Below, piece by piece: positions 1 to 8,734 of a DNA stretch of 38,682 nucleotides (position 1 is its first letter; the number at the start of each line of letters is the position of its first letter). The notes under the pieces are model-generated. The model made no database searches, was not told the origin of the DNA, and was given only the letters and a program-made list of their open reading frames with translations. The translations under genes were made by a program, and so were the position numbers. This stretch comes from Nitrospirota bacterium (GTDB lineage Bacteria > Nitrospirota > Thermodesulfovibrionia > UBA6902), in the NCBI GenBank assembly GCA_016213945.1, contig JACQZF010000025.1, positions 1 to 38,682 of the forward strand, given 5' to 3'.

Positions 1-27
1 GAAACTTCTTATCTTTAACTTATTATC

Positions 28-58
28 TGTGTCTCAGTGACTCAGTGGTTTCAGAGAT
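28..58. repeat. Low-complexity CTCAGTGACTCAGTGG-type dispersed repeat
   Basis: The gap before cimA carries an iterated CTCAGTG motif (CTCAGTGACTCAGTGG core). Similar short iterated intergenic tracts occur elsewhere in the window, but this one has no second copy here, so calling it dispersed is inference from genomes of this type. No clear promoter or ribosome-binding site for cimA is visible in the 74 bases available. Confidence 0.3.
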
Positions 59-74
59 ATGGTAAAATAACGCC

Positions 75-1637
75 ATGCGCAAAATTGACTTATACGATAC
101 GACATTAAGGGACGGCGCCCAGTCAGAGGACGTCTCCTTCTCTGTAGAAGACAAGCTGAGGATAATGTGGAAGCTCGACGATCTGGGCATCCATTACATC
201 GAAGGCGGCTGGCCCGGATCAAATCCAAGGGACGCGGAATTTTTTAACAAGGCAAAAAAGTTTAAATTCAAAAACGCCCAGCTCGCGGCCTTCGGTTCCA
301 CGTACCACGCATCCAACAAAGTAAACAATGACCCGAATATCAAGGCGCTCCTTGCCGCCAAAACCCCTGTAATTACCATTGTTGGAAAGACCTGGGACTT
401 TCATGTGAAAGAGGCCCTGAGGGTTTCACAACAGACAAATCTTGAACTGATCTACAATTCGATAGAGTATCTAAAAAAGAGGGTATCAAAAGTATTCTTT
501 GACGCGGAGCATTTTTTTGACGGCTACAAGGCAAATCCGGAATACGCGCTGAAAGCCCTGGAGGCCGCTGTCACAGGCGGCGCTGACTGTCTCGTGCTCT
601 GCGATTCAAACGGAGGGACTTTGCCCCCCGACATAGCGAAAATTGTAAAAACCGTATCGGAGAAATTTAAATTCCCCCTCGGCATACATGCCCACAACGA
701 TTCCGAATGCGCAGTGGCAAACTCTATTGTTGCCATTGAAAACGGCGTGATGCAGGTACAGGGGACGATAAACGGATTAGGCGAAAGATGCGGCAACGCC
801 AACCTGATTTCCGTCATTCCCAATTTGAAATTAAAATTAAAGTTTGATTGCATAAGCGATACGGACTTAAAGAAATTAAAGGATGTCTCCCGGTTTGTGA
901 CCGAGATCGCGAACATGAGGCATTTTAAAAGACAGCCGTATGTCGGGGACAGCGCCTTTGCGCATAAAGGCGGCATCCATGTCAGCGCAATTCAGAGGCA
1001 TCCCCAGACATATGAACATATCCGGCCTGACACAGTAGGAAATTATCAGAGAGTACTGGTGTCCGACCTCGGCGGCAGGAGCAATATCATCAGGAAGATA
1101 AAAGACTTTAAATTAAAGGTCGACCCTGATTCACCGAAGGTCACGCAGGTAGTGAGGGAACTGAAAGAGCTTGAGAACCAGGGGTTCCAGTTCGAGGGGG
1201 CTGAGGCGTCTTTTGAACTTTTGATAAAAAAGACCTTCGGCCTTCACAGGAAATTTTTCGACCTTATGGGTTTCAGACTGATCGTTGAGAAAAGAGAAGA
1301 AGGCGGGGACCCGGTCAGCGAGGCGACCATCATGGTCAAAGTTGGAAAAACACTTGAGCACACAGCAGCGACCGGACACGGCCCTGTTAACGCGCTTGAT
1401 AACGCGCTTAGAAAAGCGCTTGAGAAATTCTATCCGCAGCTCAAGCATGTGAAGCTCCTGGATTATAAAGTCCGGGTGTTGACCGCAGGCGTCGGCACCT
1501 CAGCAAAGGTCAGGGTCCTGATCGAATCAGGAGATGAAACTCACAAATGGGGGACCGTCGGCGTATCGGAAAATATAATCGAAGCGTCATACCAGGCGCT
1601 TGTCGATAGTATTGAGTATAAATTATTGAGAGGATGA
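75..1637 (+). CDS. cimA: (R)-citramalate synthase CimA
   Basis: Condenses acetyl-CoA with pyruvate to (R)-citramalate, giving 2-oxobutyrate for isoleucine without threonine deaminase. At 520 residues it has the length of the Geobacter-type citramalate synthase family. The DRE-TIM barrel fills about residues 1-270: DTTLRDGAQ at 8-16 gives the catalytic Arg12 and metal ligand Asp13, GIHAHND at 203-209 gives the metal-binding His205 and His207, and [11 protein letters not shown] follows at 234-244. A LeuA-type allosteric dimer domain occupies roughly 380-515 and suggests feedback control by isoleucine. The ATG is preceded only by a weak GGTAA. An ilvE gene at 27.4-28.3 kb could catalyse the last step of the same pathway. 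Homocitrate or isopropylmalate synthase is less likely because of the [11 protein letters not shown] segment after the active-site motif, which is typical of CimA. Confidence 0.92.
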   Translation: MRKIDLYDTTLRDGAQSEDVSFSVEDKLRIMWKLDDLGIHYIEGGWPGSNPRDAEFFNKAKKFKFKNAQLAAFGSTYHASNKVNNDPNIKALLAAKTPVITIVGKTWDFHVKEALRVSQQTNLELIYNSIEYLKKRVSKVFFDAEHFFDGYKANPEYALKALEAAVTGGADCLVLCDSNGGTLPPDIAKIVKTVSEKFKFPLGIHAHNDSECAVANSIVAIENGVMQVQGTINGLGERCGNANLISVIPNLKLKLKFDCISDTDLKKLKDVSRFVTEIANMRHFKRQPYVGDSAFAHKGGIHVSAIQRHPQTYEHIRPDTVGNYQRVLVSDLGGRSNIIRKIKDFKLKVDPDSPKVTQVVRELKELENQGFQFEGAEASFELLIKKTFGLHRKFFDLMGFRLIVEKREEGGDPVSEATIMVKVGKTLEHTAATGHGPVNALDNALRKALEKFYPQLKHVKLLDYKVRVLTAGVGTSAKVRVLIESGDETHKWGTVGVSENIIEASYQALVDSIEYKLLRG

Positions 1638-1640
1638 ATA

Positions 1641-1722
1641 GGCTGTAAGCTATCAGCAATAAGCTGTAAGCTAAATCGAAAAATTTCTCCTTAAAGCTTA
1701 TCGCTGATAGCTAATGGCTGCT
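1641..1722. repeat. Dispersed AGCT-rich inverted repeat (family C, copy 1)
   Basis: An intergenic tract of iterated AAGCTGTAAGCT / GCTATCAGC units. GCTATCAGC near 1649 is the exact inverse of GCTGATAGC near 1703, so the tract can fold. Related tracts lie at 16452-16497 and 29137-29163. This copy runs almost to the rseC-like start codon and leaves no recognisable Shine-Dalgarno sequence there. Confidence 0.6.
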
Positions 1723-1727
1723 TTATT

Positions 1728-2159
1728 ATGATTGAAGAGACCGGCATAGTTTCAAAGACAGATGGCAACATCGCAAAGGTGCTCGTTCACAGGCGCAGCG
1801 GCTGTGAAGGCTGCGCGGCCCAGGGCGCGTGCGAACCTTCCGATGCCGGGATGGAAATTGAAGCGCTTAATCCGGTAAATGCAAAGGTCGGACAAACCGT
1901 AAGGATCTCGATGAACCCTAAATTATATTTAAAGGGGTCTCTCCTCGTTTACGGGATCCCTTTGACCGCGTTGATCGGAGGCGCAATAATCGGTAAAAAC
2001 CTGGGCGAAAGATTTATGGGAAGCTCAAACTCCGATCTTGTCGCTGCCGTCGCCGGCTTCAGCTCTCTTATATTATCGTTTATCGCAATAAAGCTATGGT
2101 CGCGCAACGCTGAAACAAAAGCTGAATACAAGCCGGTCATTGAAGAGATAATAAAATAA
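1728..2159 (+). CDS. SoxR-reducing system protein, RseC/MucC family
   Basis: A 143-residue RseC-family membrane protein. In enterobacteria RseC acts with the Rsx/Rnf electron-transport complex to re-reduce SoxR and also affects sigma-E signalling; its exact role here is unknown. The N-terminal cytoplasmic part has the Cys cluster Cys26-x2-Cys29-x5-Cys35, followed by two membrane helices at about 69-87 and 103-122, the typical RseC layout. The ATG follows the repeat at 1641-1722 without a visible ribosome-binding site. No rnf genes lie nearby, so the partner must be elsewhere. The family call rests on Cys spacing and topology. Confidence 0.8.
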   Translation: MIEETGIVSKTDGNIAKVLVHRRSGCEGCAAQGACEPSDAGMEIEALNPVNAKVGQTVRISMNPKLYLKGSLLVYGIPLTALIGGAIIGKNLGERFMGSSNSDLVAAVAGFSSLILSFIAIKLWSRNAETKAEYKPVIEEIIK

Positions 2160-2191
2160 ATAGAGTCTGTCCATAAACTCGAACATTAGGC

Positions 2192-2273
2192 CGTCATTCC
2201 CGCAGTCTGTTGAGCGGGAATCCAGTTTTCTTAATAAGTTCTGGATGCCCGATTAAGGACTTCGGGCATGACG
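2192..2273. repeat. REP-like palindromic repeat, GTCATTCC family (family B, copy 1)
   Basis: The element starts CGTCATTCCCGC and ends GGGCATGACG. Internal pairs are CCCGC/GCGGG, CCAG...CTGG and GCCCG...CGGGC, so it folds into two nested hairpins. It fills the gap between the RseC-family and EF-G-like genes. Related copies are at 7408-7472, 13984-14047 and 28363-28423. Confidence 0.75.
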
Positions 2274-2356
2274 AAATTGAAAATGCGTAATTTCTCTGCG
2301 AAATCTGTGGATAAATTTTATCATATTCTGAAATCTTTAAATTGGGAGGGTGGCTT

Positions 2357-4444
2357 ATGAACTTCGATGTTGAAAAAATCAGGAACATTGCAGTAATCGC
2401 TCACGGCGGGGCCGGTAAAACGTCACTTGTTGAGGCAATACTTTTTGACTCTAAAATGACTGACCGGATCGGGACCATTCAGGATGGGACTACAGTGACC
2501 GACTTTGAAACAGAGGAGATAGAGCGCAAGATCTCGATATCTTCCGCAAGCGCTTTCTGCAACTGGAGCGGACACAGAGTTAACCTCATCGATACTCCCG
2601 GATACATAAATTTTATTGAAGACACAAAATGCTGTCTCAGCGCTATTGACGGCGCTATTGTTATCGTAAGCGCCTTGTCCGGGGTAAAAGCTGAAACGGA
2701 AAAGATATGGCAGTTCGCCTGCCGTTATGAGATACCGAGGCTTGTTTTTATAAATAAGATGGACCGTGAAAACGCCAACTTTAAAATGGCCCTGAGCGAT
2801 CTGGAAAAATCTTACGGCTCTACCGCAATTCCCTTGAATATCCCCATCGGCGCTGAAAATGACTTCGAGGGAGTCATCGACCTTGTTAACTTAAAGGCAG
2901 TAACGTATAAGAACGGGACCCCGTCAGAAGGCGCAATTCCTGATGCCTATAAAACTGAGGTTGAAGAATACCGCAAGATGCTAATTGAAAAAATCGCGGA
3001 ATTAAATGACGCGCTCCTTGAAAAGTACCTTGAAGGAGGAGAACTCACCAATGATGAAATAAAGAAGGGTATTCGGGAAGGCTCCATCACGAGGAGATTT
3101 ATCCCGGTTGTTTGCGGCTCGGCAACGAGGAATATCGGCATTCATCAACTGCTTGATACGGTAATACTCTGCCTGCCTTCGCCTGAGGAAAAAGCAAACA
3201 TAACACCGATTAATGGAAAAGATCCAAAGACAGGAAATGAAATCAAGAGGAAGCCTGTCGTGAGCGAGCCGCTTTCCGCGCAGATTTTCAAGACCATAGC
3301 TGATCCCTTTGCAGGCAAGCTGACGCTGTTCAGAGTCTACTCCGGGGTCTTAAAGGCAGACTCAACTGTTTATAATTCCACTCGCGACAGCAAAGAAAAG
3401 ATGGGTAACATTTTCTACCTCCTCGGCAAAAAACAGGTCCCCGTAAAAGAAGTCGGGCCTGGGGAAATAGCGGCTGTCGCAAAACTCAAAGACTCTCAAA
3501 CTGGTGACACCATCTCGGATGTCGCCAATCCCATACTTTTTGAGCCTGTACAGTTTTCCGACCCCATGATCTCATATGCGATAGAGCCTAAAACAAGAGG
3601 CGACGAGGAAAAAGTCAGCACCGCGCTTCACAGAATGCTTGAAGAAGACCCGACCCTGAAATTCCACAGGGATGCAGACACAAAGGAGATGATCCTTGCA
3701 GGCATGGGACAGGTGCATCTTGAAGTCACCCTCGAAAAACTGAAGAGGAAATTCGGAGTAGACGTCTTGATGAAAACCCCGAAAATCCCGTACCGGGAAA
3801 CAATTAAAGCTGCGTCAAGCGCGCAGGGCAGATACAAAAAACAGTCTGGCGGCAGGGGACAATACGGCGACTGCTGGATAAAAATCGAGCCCCTTCCCAG
3901 AGGAACAGGGTTTGAATTTGTTGATAATATTGTCGGCGGCGTGATCCCGCGACAATATATTCCTGCCGTTGAGAAAGGAATTATAGAGTCCATGAAAGAC
4001 GGCTTAATCGCCGGTTACCCGGTCATAGATATCCGGGCGACATTATACGACGGTTCTTATCATACGGTGGATTCTTCGGAAATGGCGTTTAAAATAGCAG
4101 GCTCCATGGCGTTAAAAAACGCGACTCAAAATGCAAAGCCTATCATTCTTGAACCGATAGTCAGGGTAGAAGTCATTACACCTGACGAGTCGTTAGGAAA
4201 TGTAATTGGAGACCTCAATTCAAAACGCGGTAAGGTACAGGGCGTTGAACCGCAGGCCGGCGGGAACCAGAAAATCATGGCCCTTGTGCCGATGGCGGAA
4301 ATATTGACTTATGCCAACCAGCTAAATTCTTTAACAAGCGGCAGAGGCATTTATACGATGGAAGCTTCTCATTACGAAGAGGTGCCTTCCCACCTTGCCC
4401 AAAAAATTATCGCACAAAAAACAGAGACAAAGAAAGTCGAGTAA
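2357..4444 (+). CDS. Elongation factor G-like translational GTPase (EF-G paralogue)
   Basis: A translation-factor GTPase of 695 residues with the full EF-G architecture. The G1 motif AHGGAGKTS is at 15-23, followed by DTPG (G3) and NKMD (G4), then domain II, and the domain III-V region with GGRGQYGD and a C-terminal RGxVxG-like segment. Canonical EF-G has AHVDHGKTT at G1; GGAGKT marks the EF-G-like or EF-G2 branch, so this is probably an accessory paralogue with an unknown specialised role, not the housekeeping fusA. No str-operon genes (rpsL, rpsG, tuf) are adjacent. I chose the ATG at 2357 because GGGAGGG lies 7 bases upstream; an in-frame TTG at 2342 precedes that site and is unlikely. Confidence 0.87.
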   Translation: MNFDVEKIRNIAVIAHGGAGKTSLVEAILFDSKMTDRIGTIQDGTTVTDFETEEIERKISISSASAFCNWSGHRVNLIDTPGYINFIEDTKCCLSAIDGAIVIVSALSGVKAETEKIWQFACRYEIPRLVFINKMDRENANFKMALSDLEKSYGSTAIPLNIPIGAENDFEGVIDLVNLKAVTYKNGTPSEGAIPDAYKTEVEEYRKMLIEKIAELNDALLEKYLEGGELTNDEIKKGIREGSITRRFIPVVCGSATRNIGIHQLLDTVILCLPSPEEKANITPINGKDPKTGNEIKRKPVVSEPLSAQIFKTIADPFAGKLTLFRVYSGVLKADSTVYNSTRDSKEKMGNIFYLLGKKQVPVKEVGPGEIAAVAKLKDSQTGDTISDVANPILFEPVQFSDPMISYAIEPKTRGDEEKVSTALHRMLEEDPTLKFHRDADTKEMILAGMGQVHLEVTLEKLKRKFGVDVLMKTPKIPYRETIKAASSAQGRYKKQSGGRGQYGDCWIKIEPLPRGTGFEFVDNIVGGVIPRQYIPAVEKGIIESMKDGLIAGYPVIDIRATLYDGSYHTVDSSEMAFKIAGSMALKNATQNAKPIILEPIVRVEVITPDESLGNVIGDLNSKRGKVQGVEPQAGGNQKIMALVPMAEILTYANQLNSLTSGRGIYTMEASHYEEVPSHLAQKIIAQKTETKKVE

Positions 4445-4591
4445 AGTGGTACATGTCACACTTCTGTGCCAACGTGCCCATGTGCAAAATAGTTTCTTAG
4501 CCCTTTCAAATATATCAGACTAATTCAATCTGCACATATAACCTCTTGTTTTCACAATTACAATTAGTATTCCAGCTTTTTCCTAATCCTC

Positions 4592-4607
4592 TGGCATATA
4601 GCTTGCA
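4592..4607 (+). promoter_or_regulatory. Sigma-54 (-24/-12) promoter
   Basis: TGGCATATAGCTTGCA matches the sigma-54 consensus TGGCAY-N5-TTGCW with exact GG-N10-GC spacing. The predicted transcript starts near 4618, just ahead of the strong AGGAGG at 4624-4629 for the small Cys protein. Two sigma-54 activators are encoded later in the window, and published work on PEP-CTERM systems describes sigma-54 control of such genes. Confidence 0.8.
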
Positions 4608-4632
4608 TTTACCTGCCTAATAAAGGAGGTAT

Positions 4633-4881
4633 ATGTTGAATCTAATTACAAACAAGACACGCTGTCCATTTATTTATGAGCCCTTTGATGATTGCTACTG
4701 CGCAAAGATGAATAGCCAGGACATAGAACGAGCGGTGTATCTATGTTCCAATAATTTTGAAATGTGCGATATTTATAAAAATGGTAATGGTAACGGTAAT
4801 GGCAACGGTAAAAAAACAATAAGAACAGAGTCTATAAATATTCGAATCTCTCAAAAAATAATTTCTGATAAGAAAGACTGA
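4633..4881 (+). CDS. Small Cys-rich protein with (Asn-Gly)5 tract, unrecognised
   Basis: An 82-residue protein I do not recognise. It has five cysteines (11, 21, 23, 38, 45) spaced C-x9-C-x-C-x14-C-x6-C, a pattern that could bind a metal or FeS centre. A perfect (Asn-Gly)5 tract follows at 50-59, encoded by five 6-base units (4780-4809), and then a basic tail. There is no signal peptide or membrane helix. AGGAGG lies only 3 bases before the ATG, so the next codon TTG could also serve as start. It sits directly behind the sigma-54 promoter and 28 bases before the PEP-CTERM gene, so the two are probably co-transcribed. Function unknown; a small cytoplasmic regulator or redox protein is possible. 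Confidence 0.7.
   Translation: MLNLITNKTRCPFIYEPFDDCYCAKMNSQDIERAVYLCSNNFEMCDIYKNGNGNGNGNGKKTIRTESINIRISQKIISDKKD
4780..4809 (+). repeat. Hexanucleotide tandem repeat (AAYGGY)5 inside the small Cys protein
   Basis: Five consecutive AAT/AAC-GGT/GGC units encode Asn-Gly pairs. Because the unit is 6 bases, slippage changes tract length without shifting the frame. Confidence 0.85.
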
Positions 4882-4909
4882 TATTGCATTTTTAAGCAAG
4901 GAAAAGAGA

Positions 4910-5398
4910 ATGATAAAGAAAATATTGTTAATTATCTGCATTACATTAATAGCATTGACAAATAACTTAAATGCGTCAACCTGTCCCACATGCCCCGGTA
5001 CAGGACCATATACGACAGATAGTTACGGTACACAGAATACAGAATTCGCTCCAGACGAGACCCCGTATCTGTACTGGAAACTCCCGTCGAGCAACATTAG
5101 CTATATATTATCTTGGTGGACACTTGAAGGGACTAATACGTTTTATTCTAAAGAGTTGCTTAACACAAGCGGTTCAGATGAAATCAGGCTTATCTTAGAT
5201 AACTGGGATTCCATTAACCCAAAAGAAGGCAACTGGATCGTAAACGCGTTCTATTCAGCACCCGGAGAAAACACCAGTTGTGCAACAAGCTTCACGGTTA
5301 CTCCCGAACCAATCAGTTCAGTGCTGTTTATATCCGGTGGGGCGGTCTTTGTAATCAAACGCAGTTTAAAACGCAGGAAGAAGATAAATCTCTCCTGA
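4910..5398 (+). CDS. PEP-CTERM sorting domain protein, exported
   Basis: A 162-residue secreted protein. Residues 1-22 form a signal peptide (basic MIKK start, hydrophobic core, Asn-Ala-Ser end). The mature part has a CPTCPG motif and aromatic-rich beta-type sequence resembling no family I know. The C-terminus is a tripartite PEP-CTERM signal: Pro-Glu-Pro at 132-134, a hydrophobic segment at about 137-149, and a basic cluster at 150-158. Such proteins are normally processed by an exosortase and displayed or released with exopolysaccharide; no exosortase is present here. The start has AAGGAAAAG upstream. With the preceding Cys protein it probably forms a sigma-54 dependent two-gene operon. The sorting-signal call is good; the function is unknown. 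Confidence 0.8.
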   Translation: MIKKILLIICITLIALTNNLNASTCPTCPGTGPYTTDSYGTQNTEFAPDETPYLYWKLPSSNISYILSWWTLEGTNTFYSKELLNTSGSDEIRLILDNWDSINPKEGNWIVNAFYSAPGENTSCATSFTVTPEPISSVLFISGGAVFVIKRSLKRRKKINLS

Positions 5399-5447
5399 TT
5401 AATCCCCGAAGTGTTGAAGAAAGAAAAAGACAATACTTACGATACTC

Positions 5448-7334
5448 TTACAGTAATGCATTGCCTTCCATATCAACTCCTGCCATTCCAAAGCAAGACA
5501 ACACAGTAGGCGCAATATCCATAAGGCATGGGCTTTTGCTGTTTGTCTTAAAATTAGTGAGCAGGATCCCGGGGACAATAGAAGGATCAACGATGTGGTC
5601 CCCGCTCCATTTCTTCAAATTATCTATGATAAGCTCTGAAGGCGCGCCGCCGATAGCTGTTTGCCATGACGCCCTGTACCCCTCCTGAAATCCAACAACA
5701 AGATCAGGAGATTCATCGGCCTGAGTGCCGGAATAAATATTTTTATTTTTATACACGTTCTTAACGGCTGCTTGCCCATCTTTTGTGTCGGTTAAGCGTA
5801 TAAGATTATCAACAATCTGACCTGCTACAGATTCAGCCTCTGCACCTGCTCCAACTATGCCGTGTTTTTCCCTCCCTTTAATGTTTAGATAAATGCTTCC
5901 GAAACCGAGGGCATATGCCTTTGTCTTTTTCCAGTCGACGTATTGAAATAGTCCGCCGCCTTCTAAATCATCTCCGGAGACTTTTTGAGTGAGAGTCATA
6001 AAGCCGTTCTGTGCAAGCCAGGAATTTATGTTTACAGCCCGTCTAAAGCTTGCAAATCCGTGATCTGAAAAAACCATAAACGCGGTCCTGTCATCGACCT
6101 GTTTCATGACTTCACCAAGGATGACATCCATTTTCCTGTAATAATCATCAATGACATGTCCATACTTTTCAGCATACGCCTTATTATAAAGAGGATGCCT
6201 CGGGTCCTTAGTTACCCAGAAGATATGCTGTATTCTGTCAGTAGAAAAGAAAGCAGAAGCCAACAGCCCTTCCTTAAATCTGTTCAATTCAAACCAAAGC
6301 ATCTTTTCCTGTTCGGCAACTATTTCATCGCACATTGTAACAAAAGCTTCTTCATCGATTCTTCCCTCTTCAAGGGCCTTCGTGTCCTCAGGCATGCCAA
6401 GAGTATAAAACTGTCCAACTTCACCGGCAAGCTCCCGGATATAATCATCGGGACTCGAAATGACGAATGCGGGGTCCCTCGGGTTTATCTGGACCGCTGT
6501 CATATAGAGTTCGACTTCCGGAGCGGTTTTGTGTAAATAAAACTTAACAATACCAGACACGGTTTTCATAAGACCGAGCTTGAATGTCAATTCTATCCAA
6601 TCGCTCCACATGCCTTGTCTGACCATTATTTTTTTACCGTCCACGTTCATCTCTATCCCTGAATTATCGGAATGTATTCTGATATTAAGATCAACTTTTG
6701 CGGTGTCCCTTGAGGTAAGCTTTGTAATATTAGGCCCTGAGATATATGTTTTTATATTATTCCCCTCAAGCTTAACTTTTATGACTTTCTCGAATCCATC
6801 TTCTTTTTTGGTAATATCTCTTGTGGTATAAAATGCATACTTGCCAAGCCCGCCTTTTATATCAGGGACGCCAAGGCCTGCATAAAGTTTTGCCTTGTTT
6901 TGTTTGGGTTGAAAGGTCATCGGCCATTTTAAAATCGTTGAAGGGATACCGCTGTCGGAAGTGTAATCCCAAAACGAATTTCCATGCATCACGGGTAAAA
7001 ACATCTGCTCCCGTTTGCCAAACACGTTTTTGGGATTCATCTTTAATATTGCCAACTGCGGCATATAGTCAGTCACTCTTCGGTTTAAAAAATCAAAAAT
7101 ACCATGATACCCCGGGTTATTGCCCGTGGCTATTGAGGCCCATGCAACCGGGCTTTGCGCCGGATTACTCGTAGCTAATGGAGAATATGTGCCCATTCCG
7201 CCAAGCCTGGAGAAGTTAGGTACGTCACCTCGCTGCATCAGGTAAGATAATAATTTGGGGTCCAGTCCATCGAAGCCGAGAATTATTACCCGGTTATATT
7301 TCATATTCCCGGTGAATTTCACTGAATTGTCCAT
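5448..7334 (-). CDS. Type I phosphodiesterase / nucleotide pyrophosphatase-family hydrolase
   Basis: A 628-residue alkaline-phosphatase-superfamily enzyme. Metal ligand Asp22 lies in GFDGLD, and WASIATG followed by PGYHGIFDF at about 65-82 supplies the nucleophile, here Ser67, where eukaryotic NPP enzymes use Thr. FSDHGF in the middle and GDH near the C-terminus give further metal-binding Asp/His residues. Substrates in this family include nucleotide diesters and phospho-substituted lipids or glycans; the substrate here cannot be inferred. There is no signal peptide, so it is probably cytoplasmic. I use the ATG at 7334, 9 bases after GAGGAG; a TTG directly before it is the alternative. It converges on the PEP-CTERM gene with a 49-base gap and no obvious terminator. 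Confidence 0.82.
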   Translation of the reverse strand: MDNSVKFTGNMKYNRVIILGFDGLDPKLLSYLMQRGDVPNFSRLGGMGTYSPLATSNPAQSPVAWASIATGNNPGYHGIFDFLNRRVTDYMPQLAILKMNPKNVFGKREQMFLPVMHGNSFWDYTSDSGIPSTILKWPMTFQPKQNKAKLYAGLGVPDIKGGLGKYAFYTTRDITKKEDGFEKVIKVKLEGNNIKTYISGPNITKLTSRDTAKVDLNIRIHSDNSGIEMNVDGKKIMVRQGMWSDWIELTFKLGLMKTVSGIVKFYLHKTAPEVELYMTAVQINPRDPAFVISSPDDYIRELAGEVGQFYTLGMPEDTKALEEGRIDEEAFVTMCDEIVAEQEKMLWFELNRFKEGLLASAFFSTDRIQHIFWVTKDPRHPLYNKAYAEKYGHVIDDYYRKMDVILGEVMKQVDDRTAFMVFSDHGFASFRRAVNINSWLAQNGFMTLTQKVSGDDLEGGGLFQYVDWKKTKAYALGFGSIYLNIKGREKHGIVGAGAEAESVAGQIVDNLIRLTDTKDGQAAVKNVYKNKNIYSGTQADESPDLVVGFQEGYRASWQTAIGGAPSELIIDNLKKWSGDHIVDPSIVPGILLTNFKTNSKSPCLMDIAPTVLSCFGMAGVDMEGNALL

Positions 7335-7377
7335 CAATATTGGCTCCTCTTTTGTGAGACTTGATATATTTTACATA

Positions 7378-7523
7378 CTGTGGTCTCTGCCACAGTTCCA
7401 AATTTCTGTCATTCCGGCTTGTCGGGAATCTTTCCAGAAGGATTCCCGACGCGCTTCGCTTACGGGAATGACACCAAAAATAAACTTTCAAATAATGGAC
7501 GCCCTGCGGTCTCTGCCGCAGGG
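7378..7523. repeat. Composite repeat: two TCTCTG-loop hairpins (family F) flanking a REP-like palindrome (family B)
   Basis: Three elements lie in series: a hairpin CTGTGG-TCTCTG-CCACAG plus TTCCAAATTTC at 7378-7406; a GTCATTCC...GGAATGAC palindrome at 7408-7472; and a second hairpin CCCTGCGG-TCTCTG-CCGCAGGG at 7502-7523. The first 29 bases recur exactly at 38654-38682. With the terminator at 7622-7655 these elements account for most of the gene-free stretch 7335-7671; I see nothing else in it. Confidence 0.8.
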
Positions 7524-7621
7524 TTCTTCACAATCAATTGTAAGTTAATTCTATTTTTTGTGTCAATGTAGTGGAAAAAGATATTAACAGGTTTTTTAAT
7601 GCTGTTGAATAGCAGAAACAA

Positions 7622-7655
7622 AAAACGGGAACGGACATTCGTCCGTCCCCGTTTA
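7622..7655 (-). terminator. Intrinsic terminator for the LamG lipoprotein gene
   Basis: On the minus strand AAACGGG-ACGGAC pairs with GTCCGT-CCCGTTT around a small loop, followed by a T-rich run (TTTTTTGTTT). It lies 17 bases after the lipoprotein stop codon. Confidence 0.75.
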
Positions 7656-7671
7656 TGATCTTACATTTCAT

Positions 7672-8718
7672 TTAAAGTGGTGAGTCGGTTGTCCAGGCGT
7701 CTTTAAAATCAAAACTGAAGGGACTGAATATAGCCCCGGCAAAACCGTATCCCGATATATCATTAGCTGATGCGCCTTCGCCTTCGTTAAAACGCCAGTA
7801 ACCCTTTAAGGTCGTCGTATCGATCCTGCAAAGCGCCGATGCGTGATCAAGTTCATTGCCCATGCAGTTCACAATAGCCTCAGGGGTCCTCGCAACCGCC
7901 CAGAACCTGACCTCATCAATCATACCTTCGAATCTCTGGTCATGACAAAGACCGTCAAGTCCCGGATTGTATTTAGGATCGACAGGATCAGATGGATTTA
8001 CAGTGCAATGGTTTGTTTCGTCAGCAACGCCGTCCGTATTCTCATCAACATTTTTTGTTCCTACAAGATCCGGCACAATTCCCATAAATATTTTACTATA
8101 TGGGTTTTCTCCGGTAGCTGGCGGCTCATCAGTTGGAACAAATTTAGAGTCTGTAGATGCGCAACCGCTAAAGATTCCGTTTACATAAATATCCATATGA
8201 GGTGTTTGGGACTCTGCGCCAGCACAGGCGCTATGGACACCTGTGTGGTTAGCGTTAGCAAGCACGCCCGCAACATGCCTCCATTCATTGGCCGGTAAAC
8301 TAACGTTTGCAGCCAACGTAAAATAATTGCTTCCTACTTTGACCCTGAACTTAAGCACATCATCTTTAACATACAATGCCATACCGCCGACACCGCCGTA
8401 ACGTGAGAAAATGCCGCCATTAAGTTTTCCGCTTGCCTTGTTCTTTATCCATGCCTCGACTGTAAACTCTTTTCCGGCTATATCTGCCCGGGTGAGAAGA
8501 TTTGGATCAAAAACGAAAGCCCCGCATTGGTTTTTATTAGCGGAATTAAGTGGAGCGCGGGTGCAATCTATCGCGAAAGCCCCTGCATTTATTTCCTGCA
8601 CCTTTTGCTGCGGATCATTGCCGCAGCTCATTATTGCAAAACTTGCACATAAAATTAAGATTGCCCCGGTCAGAAAAAAGACGGATTTGTTTTTCATCTG
8701 CTTCATTACCCTCATCAT
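7672..8718 (-). CDS. LamG-domain lipoprotein
   Basis: A 348-residue exported lipoprotein. A signal peptide at about 1-31 ends in a lipobox with the lipidated Cys in IMSCGN. A concanavalin-like LamG jelly-roll domain covers about 65-345, with FTVEAWIK, the WRHVAG strand, MDIYVNG, IDEVRFW and the closing GYWRFNEGEG motif. A run of Asp/Glu/Asn-rich sequence around 215-250 resembles a calcium-binding insert. LamG domains bind carbohydrate or protein ligands, so surface adhesion is plausible but unproven. Several in-frame ATGs follow AGGAGG closely; the second, at 8715, has better spacing than the first. It is transcribed away from the Ig-domain lipoprotein and has its own terminator. Confidence 0.82.
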   Translation of the reverse strand: MMRVMKQMKNKSVFFLTGAILILCASFAIMSCGNDPQQKVQEINAGAFAIDCTRAPLNSANKNQCGAFVFDPNLLTRADIAGKEFTVEAWIKNKASGKLNGGIFSRYGGVGGMALYVKDDVLKFRVKVGSNYFTLAANVSLPANEWRHVAGVLANANHTGVHSACAGAESQTPHMDIYVNGIFSGCASTDSKFVPTDEPPATGENPYSKIFMGIVPDLVGTKNVDENTDGVADETNHCTVNPSDPVDPKYNPGLDGLCHDQRFEGMIDEVRFWAVARTPEAIVNCMGNELDHASALCRIDTTTLKGYWRFNEGEGASANDISGYGFAGAIFSPFSFDFKDAWTTDSPL

Positions 8719-8734
8719 ACCTCCTCGTGATTTT

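Noticed and set aside
2342-2356. Upstream TTG start for the EF-G-like protein
   Set aside because: It would place the GGGAGGG site inside the coding region; ATG 2357 is correctly spaced from it.
7378-7523. CRISPR array
   Set aside because: The repeated hairpins are only two, unequal, and separated by a palindrome; no regular spacers and no cas genes.
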